Origin: Streptomyces meridianus | GTDB taxonomy: Bacteria > Actinomycetota > Actinomycetes > Streptomycetales > Streptomycetaceae | Direction of reading: 5' to 3' | DNA: 64,000 nt | Assembly (NCBI RefSeq): GCF_023703325.1 | Contig: NZ_JAMQGM010000031.1 | Coordinates: 27,521-91,520, forward strand | In this document: positions 34,219-42,800 of the stretch, piece by piece | How positions within the stretch are numbered: position 1 is the first letter of the stretch | Layout: each line of letters starts with the position of its first letter | The notes under the pieces: model-generated | What the model saw: the letters and a program-made list of their open reading frames with translations, nothing else | Told to the model about the DNA's origin: nothing | The model's database searches: none | Made by a program: the position numbers and the translations under genes

Positions 34219-37200
34219 GATCCAGCAACCGCCACGATGTAGGTCTGATAGTGAGTAGGAGTATAGTAAACGGAACCGTCGGAACCGGTGACGATCCGCT
34301 CCCCGCCGGGTTTAGGATTCTCCGCCGATTGCACGGTACCCCATTCTCGATAACTGATTGGATTGCCGGAACTGTCAAACTCTGGAAGTCGGTGACCTCC
34401 ACCGATTCCACTGTTTTCGAAGGGTCGGGGAACGGACGGCCCCATGCGCATCGGGCCCGCCCCTTGCGCCTCTACCCCGAACTCGCGAATGTCTCGAATA
34501 ACCGCCTGCGACTCAGCCGGAATCTCTGCGGGTACCCAACCACTGAGTTTTGGAGTTTCCCCGAGGGTTTGCCCAGGGCAAGGACCAAGACCGAGTGGAT
34601 CGACCCATGCATGCGGATTCGAGACGTAAGCCGCTGGGTTGGGCGCGGGGGCGAGGCCCAGAGGGTCCTGGGAGAAGTAGCGGGCCGTCTCGGGGTCGTA
34701 GTGCCGGTGGACGTTGTAGTGGAGGTCGGTCTCCGGGTCGAAGTACTGGCCCGGGAAGCGGAGCGGCGTGTATGCGGTGCTGCTGCGGGTCCAGGTGGTG
34801 GAGCCCCAGAGCGTGGTGCGGGTGCGCCAGGCGATGTCACCGCTCTCGTCGACCAGTTCGGTGGGCGTCCCGACGAGGTCGGTGACGATGGCGAAGAAGC
34901 GCTCGTCCACCTCCTCCTGGGGAGCGTCGGCGAGGCCCTTGCGTTCCGTCTGCGCGATCGGGTGCAGGCCGTCGTGGTCCCAGGTGATGGTGACGGGACC
35001 GTCCGATCCCGGCGGAGTACCGGTCTGCTCGACCAGGGTGGTGCCGTCCCAGGTGAAGTCGATCTGCTCCACGACCGTGCCGTCGTCGGCGATGCGTTGC
35101 TTCGCTATTCGGCGGCCGAGGGGGTCGTAGAGGTAGCGCCAGGTCTGGCCGTCGGGAGTGGTGACGGCAGTGAGACGGTCCTCGGCATCCCAGCTGTAGC
35201 GCCAGGTGTCGGGCTTGCGGGACAGACGCGCCTTCTGCCGCAGCGTGATCCGGCCCTGGCTGTCGTGCTCGTAGCGGACCTGGCCGGCCCGGTTGATGCG
35301 TGTGCCGGTGTAGGTGCGGGAGCCCCGGGCCTCTGAGGCGGGGTGCCGGTCGGGCCACGCGGCTTCGGTCTGGTTGCCCGCCTCGTCATAGGCGTAACTC
35401 TCGGTCCAGTCCTTCGCATGGACGGCGGTGACGCGGCCCGCCCGGTCCAGGTCGAACGTGCGGGCACCACTGAGCTGGTCGTCGATGCGGGTGAGGTTGC
35501 CGTCCGGCCGGTAGGTGTAGGCACGGCGTTGGAGCGTGCCCGCTGCCGCACTGGTCAGGGACTGATCCGTGAGGCGTCCGCTGGTGTCCCAGCTGCTGCT
35601 GAGCGTGAGCGTTTCCCCGAAGTGGCGGGCGATCTCGCGGCCCGCGGGGTCGTGCTCGAAGTCGAGTGTGCGTCCGGACGTGGTGAGGGCCGTGCGCCGG
35701 CCCGCCTCATCGTAGGCCCAGGTGCTGGTCGTGCCCCCAGGAGTGGTGCGTCCGGTGCGGCGGCCGAGCCCGTCGTACGCGTAGGCCATGGTGCGGCCGT
35801 TGACCGTTTCGGCGGTGATGCGGCCCATGAGATCGCGGGTGTAGCTCAGTTCGGCATCGCGGCCGGTGGCCTGCTGGAGCCGGCCTGCCACGTCGTGCCG
35901 GTAGGTGGTGACGCGGCCGTCGGCGTTCTTCTCCACGATCCGGCCGAGGGTGTCGTGGGTGTAGGTGGTGGCCTGGCCCAGGGCGTTGGTGCGGGCCGTG
36001 AGCTGTCCGGCGGCATCGTGAGCGTAGGCGAGGGTGCGGTCGTCGAAGTCGGTCTCGGATATGAGACGCCCGGCCGGGTCGTACTGGTAGTTCCAGGTCA
36101 GCCCCTGTGGGTTGGTGACCCGGGTGAGGCGCAGCTCGGTGTCGTGCGCGAACTCCAGGCGCACGCCGTCCGGGCCGGTCCGGGCGGCCAGTTGATCGAA
36201 GTGCGTGTACTCGTAGGTCGTGACGCCACCGACGGCGTCGGTGTGGGAAAGGCAGTTGCCCTCACCGTCGTAGGTCCAGGACTCCTCCGCGCCGTCGGGT
36301 GCGAGACGGGCCGCGGGCTTGCCCCCGACCGTCCAGACGACGTGGGTGGTCTCGCCGAGCGGATCGGTGACGGACGTGGTGCGGCCGAAGGCATCGCGAC
36401 GGTAGCGGGTGACGGCACCGAGCGGGTCGGTGACGGTGACCGGCAGACCGGCGTCATCGCAGTCGACCCGGGTGGTGTTGCCCAGAGGGTCGGTCACCGA
36501 GGCGAGACGACCGCGGTCGGTGTAGGCGAAGAGGGTGGTGCGGCCGTCGGCCGTGGTGACCGAGGTGCGGTTTCCCCGAGTGTCGAAGGTCTGCTCCGTC
36601 GTGGTGCCGTCATAGCCCACCATCCGTACGGGCAGGCCGAGTCCGTCGTACTCGGCACCGGCCTCCCGCCCGTCCGGGCGGGTCACGGCGGTCAGACGGC
36701 CTTCGTCGTCGTAGGCGAACCGGGTCCTGCGGCCGAGGGGATCGGTGCGGGACAGCAGCCGGTTGTAGCGGTCGCGCTCGAAACGGGTGACGTTGCCCAG
36801 CCGGTCTCTCTCGCCGACGACCTGGTGAGCGTCGTTGATCAGATACCGGGAGGTGTGACCGAACGAGTCCGTGACCGTCGTGACGCGGTGACCGGTCTCG
36901 GCGTCGACGGTGTCGTAGGTGTAGGAGGAACGCAGATGGCCTTCGGCGCCGGACTGGAAGACACAGCGGTGCTGCTCGTCGTAGGCGTACTCGAAGCGGC
37001 TGTCGTTGGTGTCCGTCCAGGAGGTGATGCGGCCCTGCTCGTCGCAGCCGAAACGCAGGGGGCGGCCCGAGGAGCCGGTGACGGAGGTGAGGTGTCCGTC
37101 GGTGTAGCCGTAGCGCACCAGCTCCGTGTCGCCCAGGTGCAGCGAGGTGATCCGGTCGTGCTCGGTGGTGAAGGTCAGCCGGGCGCCGCTGCTGTGGGTG

Positions 37201-38837
37201 ATCGCCGTGGGTGTGCCGTCGAGATCGTGGTCGAAGGCGGTCCAGTTGCCGTTGCGGTCGTCGATCTGCTCCAGCAGCGCCGACTCGTCGTTGTGATCGG
37301 TGAAATGCCACACCCGGCCGGACTCCGGGTCGGAGACGGTGTAGCCGCCCGCCGGGTCGCGGTCCAGCGGCCAGCGCTGCCCCTCGGCCGGCAGCACCGG
37401 AACGCCCGGGGCGGGATGCGGATAGGCAAGCAGGGAGCGGTCCTCGCGTACGAAGATCACGCCCGTGGAATCGATCAGCAGGCGCTGGTCGAGGGTGGAC
37501 GCCCAGGCCGGTCCGAACCAGCCGCCCGAACGGAACGACGACTCGAACGTGCGGGTGAACACCAGGGGCAGGACGCCGGGCAGGGTGACATCCGTCTGCT
37601 CCAGCAGCATCCGGCCGGTCGCCACGTCGACCGGGTCGTTCACGCAGGTCTTGGCCCCGCTCTCCTGCGCCTCGGCCTTGGGTTTCTCGTCGACGGCGTC
37701 CCGCGCATGGCGGCCTGCCGTGGACTCGGCGACATCGTCGGCGTGCCGCATGCCGTTGCGCAGACCGCTGCGCAGGCTGCCTGCGCCCTTCGTGCCGAAC
37801 ACTTCGGGGACCAGGCGGCCGACGAACTCGTGCGGATCCTTCTTGAAGGCATCCACGATGGCGCCGGGAATCTTCTCGGGGTGCCGTGCCGTGGTGACGA
37901 GACCGGAGGCCATCAGGCTCATCGCCTGCGCGTACTCCGCCGGATGCGCCAGGTTGTAGCTGTCCAGCGGATTGAGCGCACGGGTGGATGACAGCATGCC
38001 TGCCCCTCCCTTGACCACCCCGCCGAGCAGGTGCATCTTCTCCACGCCCTGCGCGCCGGCGAAGTCGTTCAGCTCCTTCCCGAGCCGGTCCAGGCCGGAC
38101 GGTTCCGCCGGGGCGTGGGCCAGCGCGGCGCGCATCTTCGCCGCCGCAGCAGTTCCAGCTTCATTACGCTGTCGGCGTGCCTCGGCCAGCATCTCGCGGG
38201 CGGCCTGGACGTCGGCCTTGCCCGGGTCGGTGAACGCACCCGGCGCCGGTCCCGGGTCCTGCCCGGAGCGAACTGCGGCGTTGTAGGAGTCGACCCGGGT
38301 GTTGTAGGTGTCAACAGCGCGCTTCGAAGCCTTCGTTCCCGACGCGTACAGCTCGATGGCCTCGCGCGCCTGGCCCTGGGCCCACTCGACGGTCTTGGTG
38401 AAGTCCTCCAGGGCCTTGGCCGCGTCCTCGCAGGCATCCGCTGCATGCAGCCACTTCTTCGGGTGCACCCCGAACTTCTCGCGAAACGCCTCCGCTGCCT
38501 TGCCCTGCCAGTGCCCGGCATCGAACTTCGAGAGCCCCTGGCCGACGCGTTCGAACGCCTTCCGGAAGTCCTTCAGGTGCTCGATGCTGCCGGCGAGCGC
38601 CGACGGCTTGCCGTGGATGAGCTCGTCCGGCTGGTCGGTCCGGCCGAGCTGCTGTTCGCCGATGGCAGCGCCCAGATCGGAGGCGACACCGTCGCCCCAG
38701 TCCTCGACGTCGTCCGCCAGTCCGTCGGCCCCGACGGCTTCCAGTCCACCGCCGACCACGTCGGTCGTGGCGTCGACGGTGGAGCCGAGGCCCCGTTTCG
38801 CGTCGTCCCACGCTTCCCCCAGCGCGCCGAACGCCAT
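34215..38837 (-). CDS. Rhs/YD-repeat polymorphic toxin with guanyl-specific RNase tip
   Basis: A 1540-residue toxin. The N-terminus carries a WXG-like helical region (GHWQGKAAEAFREKFGVHPKKW), which fits type VII-type export. Near residue 397 the DUF6531 start CVNDPVDVATGRMLLEQTDV opens a long run of Rhs/YD repeats to the core end ARYFSQDPLGLAP (about residue 1392). The variable tip holds FENSGIGGGHRLPEF, YREWGT (catalytic Glu), ERIVTGSDG (Arg) and THYQTY (His), the RNase Sa/T1-type catalytic set. ATG 38837 shares one base with the stop of the WXG gene. Tip GC is lower (31/60) than the repeat core (40/60). Predicted to cut RNA of competing cells. Confidence 0.92.
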   Translation of the reverse strand: MAFGALGEAWDDAKRGLGSTVDATTDVVGGGLEAVGADGLADDVEDWGDGVASDLGAAIGEQQLGRTDQPDELIHGKPSALAGSIEHLKDFRKAFERVGQGLSKFDAGHWQGKAAEAFREKFGVHPKKWLHAADACEDAAKALEDFTKTVEWAQGQAREAIELYASGTKASKRAVDTYNTRVDSYNAAVRSGQDPGPAPGAFTDPGKADVQAAREMLAEARRQRNEAGTAAAAKMRAALAHAPAEPSGLDRLGKELNDFAGAQGVEKMHLLGGVVKGGAGMLSSTRALNPLDSYNLAHPAEYAQAMSLMASGLVTTARHPEKIPGAIVDAFKKDPHEFVGRLVPEVFGTKGAGSLRSGLRNGMRHADDVAESTAGRHARDAVDEKPKAEAQESGAKTCVNDPVDVATGRMLLEQTDVTLPGVLPLVFTRTFESSFRSGGWFGPAWASTLDQRLLIDSTGVIFVREDRSLLAYPHPAPGVPVLPAEGQRWPLDRDPAGGYTVSDPESGRVWHFTDHNDESALLEQIDDRNGNWTAFDHDLDGTPTAITHSSGARLTFTTEHDRITSLHLGDTELVRYGYTDGHLTSVTGSSGRPLRFGCDEQGRITSWTDTNDSRFEYAYDEQHRCVFQSGAEGHLRSSYTYDTVDAETGHRVTTVTDSFGHTSRYLINDAHQVVGERDRLGNVTRFERDRYNRLLSRTDPLGRRTRFAYDDEGRLTAVTRPDGREAGAEYDGLGLPVRMVGYDGTTTEQTFDTRGNRTSVTTADGRTTLFAYTDRGRLASVTDPLGNTTRVDCDDAGLPVTVTDPLGAVTRYRRDAFGRTTSVTDPLGETTHVVWTVGGKPAARLAPDGAEESWTYDGEGNCLSHTDAVGGVTTYEYTHFDQLAARTGPDGVRLEFAHDTELRLTRVTNPQGLTWNYQYDPAGRLISETDFDDRTLAYAHDAAGQLTARTNALGQATTYTHDTLGRIVEKNADGRVTTYRHDVAGRLQQATGRDAELSYTRDLMGRITAETVNGRTMAYAYDGLGRRTGRTTPGGTTSTWAYDEAGRRTALTTSGRTLDFEHDPAGREIARHFGETLTLSSSWDTSGRLTDQSLTSAAAGTLQRRAYTYRPDGNLTRIDDQLSGARTFDLDRAGRVTAVHAKDWTESYAYDEAGNQTEAAWPDRHPASEARGSRTYTGTRINRAGQVRYEHDSQGRITLRQKARLSRKPDTWRYSWDAEDRLTAVTTPDGQTWRYLYDPLGRRIAKQRIADDGTVVEQIDFTWDGTTLVEQTGTPPGSDGPVTITWDHDGLHPIAQTERKGLADAPQEEVDERFFAIVTDLVGTPTELVDESGDIAWRTRTTLWGSTTWTRSSTAYTPLRFPGQYFDPETDLHYNVHRHYDPETARYFSQDPLGLAPAPNPAAYVSNPHAWVDPLGLGPCPGQTLGETPKLSGWVPAEIPAESQAVIRDIREFGVEAQGAGPMRMGPSVPRPFENSGIGGGHRLPEFDSSGNPISYREWGTVQSAENPKPGGERIVTGSDGSVYYTPTHYQTYIVAVAGS

Positions 38838-39346
38838 CAGTTCTTCCCCCGTGCCTCTTCGTCGGACAGCGCGGCGTTCCATCCGGCCTGACTGCTCTGC
38901 GCTGCCTGCCGGAACGATTCCCCGCTGTAGTCCGGTTTCGCCGCGACCCCGTTGTCCCAGATCTGGCCGAAGGACTGCTGCGTCACGTCCTCCTCGCCGG
39001 CGTGGGGATTGCCCACAGCCGCGTTCGCGGCGACCTTCAGCACGCCCAGGCCGTACTGTTCCGCGTCGTGGTAGGCGCCTGCCGCCAGTCCCAGGTCGGA
39101 GGCGAACCGGCTGCCCTCGGCCATCAGCGCCCTCACCCCCCACTCCCAGCGTCCGCAGAACTCGTCCAGCACAGCGGTCAGTTCACCGTGTCCGACCTCC
39201 AGGCCGGACAGGGCGATCTCCCCGAAGCCACGGCCCATCGTGGCGTCGCCGATCAGGCCCAGTTCCTTCAGCTCGGACAGGGCGGCGTTGATGCCCTTCG
39301 CCACGTCGGCCAACGCGTCCGGGTCCGCCCCGTAGCCGTCGCTCAC
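38837..39346 (-). CDS. WXG/ESX-like helical partner of the Rhs toxin
   Basis: A 169-residue, mostly helical protein without a signal peptide: DALADVAKGINAALSELKELG, then EFCGRWEWGVRALMAEGSRF and AAGAYHDAEQYGLGVLKVAANA. Actinobacterial polymorphic toxins for type VII-type export are usually preceded by such WXG100-like partners. GTG 39346 overlaps the SseB-like stop by four bases and its stop shares one base with the Rhs ATG, so the whole set is translationally coupled. Probably a chaperone or secretion partner. Confidence 0.75.
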   Translation of the reverse strand: MSDGYGADPDALADVAKGINAALSELKELGLIGDATMGRGFGEIALSGLEVGHGELTAVLDEFCGRWEWGVRALMAEGSRFASDLGLAAGAYHDAEQYGLGVLKVAANAAVGNPHAGEEDVTQQSFGQIWDNGVAAKPDYSGESFRQAAQSSQAGWNAALSDEEARGKN

Positions 39347-39738
39347 GCCGCGTCACCCGACGCTTCGGCGTCCACCGCGACGGGCTCCGGCACGATGCCC
39401 GCGACTGGCGGAAACAGCACCGCGTCCGGTCCGTCCGCGACATCCACGGCCACACCGCACGGAGACCCGACTGCGGGAATCACCACATCCAGCAGGCGCG
39501 CGCCGAGAATCCTCCGGTACATCCACTCCTGGTCGGCCTCGCCCCGGGCCGTGGCCCATCGGGCCAGTGCGCCCTCATCGGTGAACGCGTGGATCCAGCG
39601 GATGCCCTCGGATTCCGCCGCCCACAGATCGTCCCCGTCGGCGAGCGGCACGAGCACCGCCGTGCGTCGGAACTCCCCCAGCAACGCCGCGAACTCGCCG
39701 CGAGCCCCGTTTATTTCCCCGCCCCCGTCAGCTGACAT
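39343..39738 (-). CDS. SseB-like protein at head of the toxin operon
   Basis: A 131-residue protein resembling the N-terminal SseB fold: EFRRTAVLVPLADGDDLW, then IRWIHAFTDEGALARWATARG. SseB-like proteins are small soluble helpers found beside actinobacterial WXG/toxin genes; the exact role is unknown. First gene of SseB-like > WXG > Rhs > barstar. Start ATG 39738; the ribosome-binding site is weak. About 90 bases follow the pglW stop, so read-through from pglW is possible. Confidence 0.65.
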   Translation of the reverse strand: MSADGGGEINGARGEFAALLGEFRRTAVLVPLADGDDLWAAESEGIRWIHAFTDEGALARWATARGEADQEWMYRRILGARLLDVVIPAVGSPCGVAVDVADGPDAVLFPPVAGIVPEPVAVDAEASGDAA

Positions 39739-39825
39739 GCGGACACGATCGCATCACGCGATTCCCCGTCGCAACAGAATGCAGCGCGATGCCCACAGTT
39801 CCCCGCCACCGGCCGGGACAGCGGT

Positions 39826-42800
39826 TCAGCCCGCGCGTCCGGCGAGTCCGGGACCGCGCAGCGCGTCGAGGAACGCACCGTCCACATGGGTCCGCTCGCC
39901 GTCGCCGCCAATGCACTCGACGGTCCGGCCGTCCAGGTGCGGGGGCTGACTGCGAGTCTCGACCGGGCACAGCAGCCACAGGCCGTGTGGCACCTCCGAC
40001 GGCCGGCGGGCAGCCGCCTGGAGCTTGACGAGGAGGTCCCGTCCGCCGTCGTCCCAGTAACGGGCGAGCAGGCCCGCGTCATGGAGGAAGAGGACCGTAC
40101 GCGAGGCTTCGGCCCGCTCCAGAAGCTGCGTCTCGACCCGGCTCCAGGCGACCCGCACGAAGCGGGCGAAGCCGCCGGGGAGCGGACCGCCGACGGCGTG
40201 TTTCCCGTCGATGCCGAGGACCTTGTCCCACGGCTGGTTCTTCTCGTCCGTCAGCCTCCGGAACTCAGCGAGGAATTCCGCGTTCAAGTCCACGCGCTCG
40301 ACCGGGAATGCGGCGGCCACCGCCTCGGCCGCGCCCGGCAGCCGGGTTCCCCGGACGGTCAGCGCGAGGAAGCCGCCGCGCCGGACGGCAGAGGTGAGCC
40401 CGGTCCTGACGGCGGAATGCGGATCCTGGGCGTTCAGGGGCGTGCCGGGCACGGTGGTGAGGAAGCTGGTGCCGGTGCCGGTGGAGGACCAGGAGGGCGC
40501 TGCGTCCAGCGCAGGCGGGAAGAACCTCCCCTGCTCGGCGTCGTACTCGAGAGTGAAACGGGCTTCGCGCAGGGCCTCTTCGAGCTCGACATGCGTGGGC
40601 TCGGCACGGCCCGTCAGCAGCGCCAGGTCGGGGAAACGGGCCCGGATCCGGGCGATCAGCTCATCGGGGGCGATGCCGCTTCCGCGGCGGATTCCGGCTC
40701 CCGCCTGGGAGATGCGCAGCGCCCGGTCCAGGGTCAGGTCGCGCGGGTAGAGCTCCAGGCGGGGGCTCGCCTCGGCGGTCGCGGCGACCGCCGCCGCCAG
40801 CGCGACGAGCCGGGTGTCGGCGAGCGGGGCGAAACCGTCCGGTGCGGGCACGGTGCGCAGTTCGCGGACGACGGCCGCACGCCCCGGCAGCGGCTCCTCG
40901 TGGGCGATGCGCTCGGCGGTCTTGCCCAGAGCGGCGGCGTAGTCGGCGAGTTCGCGCGGTGCCGGGTCGTCGGTCCCGGGCAGGGACTCGGCCGCGATCA
41001 GGACGGTGTTCTCGCGGCGGTGCACGGCCAGACGCGGCTCGTGCTGCTCGCCGTCCCCGTCGTTCTCCCAGGTTTCCGCCTCCGCTGCGGCCCGCACGAC
41101 GGCGAGCGCCTTGGCGAGGGTGCGTTCCGGGGCGTCGTTGCCCGCGCCGTGGCGGATCCGCAGCTCGGCGGCGAGCTCTCGCGCCGTCATGACGCGGCCC
41201 GCTGCTTCGACCGTCTCGACGAGTTCGTCCCGCACCGGCCTCAACCAGTCGGCCTCGGCCCACTGCTTGATCTCGATGCGGTGGTGACGTGAAACGGGGG
41301 GCTGCTGGATGCCGATCCGCTCGGCGACGGCCTTCTGCACCGGCCAGGGGCCGAGCACGGACAGGCCGCCGTCCTCGGGAGGCAGCCCGAGGGTGAGCCG
41401 GACGACCTCCGCACGGTGCGAGTTCCTGCGCCCCGCGACGGGGGTGAGACGGGCCGCCATCTCGTCCACGGACAGGACGCCGGTGGCGGCTGCTGCGTTC
41501 AGTTCCTCCGGGGACCATGCGGGCGGGGGGTCCGTCGCGGCGGGCCGGCTCAGGGCGGTGGCCCACTGCTTGCGGCGGCGGTTCAGTTCCTTGCGGACGA
41601 GGGCCCCGGCGCCCCGCGCGCTGTAGATGGCGTACGGCTGGACCTCGAGCAGCCCTCCGACCGTGGTCGCGCCGAGGGCTCCAGCGACGGACACCGCCCG
41701 CGGGGTGAGGCCCGCTGCGTCCAGCGGGGTGTCCGCGTCCGCGGAGTCGGCCGCGGCCTCCCGGGCCGCTTCCGCGGACTCGGGAACCGTGCCGACGGTG
41801 GCCGGGGTGGTGGCCGGTTTTCCGGCGTCGGCGGCCCGGAATATCTCGTACCAGGCGTCCCGCATCTGACGCAGCGTGTCGAAGCGGTGCTCGGTGTCCC
41901 GGTGGAGGGCCCGTTCGAAGAAGGCGGTGAGGCCGTCCTGCAGGGCCGGCTCGAACGACTCGGTGGCGATGGAGAGACCGGCCTCGGCGTTGGTGACCGG
42001 ATCGAGGTGGCCGTCGCCCCACCGGGGACGCTCGCCACCGGCCATCTCGTGCAGGGTGACGGCTGCGGCGTAGCGCTCGGCGTGGTCGTCGTAATGAGCC
42101 CGGCGGCTGGTGCCGAGGAAGGGGTCGAGATAGCCGCGGGTGCCGGCCTTGACGTCGCGGTCGGACACCTCGGCGAGCGAGAAGTCGAAGAGTTTCAGCT
42201 GCCGGGTGCGGTCCTTCCGCTTGAAGATGCCGAAGTTGTCGGGCTTCAGGTCGCGGTGGCGTACGCCCTTGGCGGCGAGCTGGTCGAGCGCGTTGAACAG
42301 GTCGCTGCCGAAACGCTCCAGATCGTGGTAGCTGAGCTTGCCCTCGCCGCGCAGCCAGGCGCCCAGCGAGTGTTCGCCCGCGTACTCCAGCTCGAGCAGG
42401 GTGCAGCCGGCTATCTCCCGCGGGCCGCCCTTGAGCTGCACGACCGTGCCGCCACCGACCTGCTCCAGTGCGCGCGCCTCGCCGCGCAGCCGCTCGGCCT
42501 TCTCCTGGTCGAGGGCGACCTTGAAGACGCGCTCCTCCGTGTGCGTCTCGCCGTCCTCGTCCTCGACGGCGCGCTCGACGAGCAGGGCTCGCGCGGTGGC
42601 ACCCGTGCCCAGGACGCGCCGTACCGACCACTCGCCGTCCAGCGACTGGCCCGGCAGGGCGGCCAGTGGGTCCGTCTCGGCGGACGGTACCGGGGCGGGG
42701 ACGGCGTTGCGCAGCTCGGCCCGGTCGAGGAGGTCGAGGAAGCGGTCGGCGGAGACGATCCGCTCGCTCGGGTCGGAGCGGGTGGCCCGGAAGACCAGCT

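Noticed and set aside
34700..37600. Repetitive DNA in the Rhs core as a possible CRISPR or satellite array
   Set aside because: The similarity is at the YD-repeat protein level; there are no identical DNA repeats with unique spacers.
35343..37991. 882-codon plus-strand open frame
   Set aside because: Antisense to the Rhs repeat core; the VG/GD-rich composition mirrors YD repeats.
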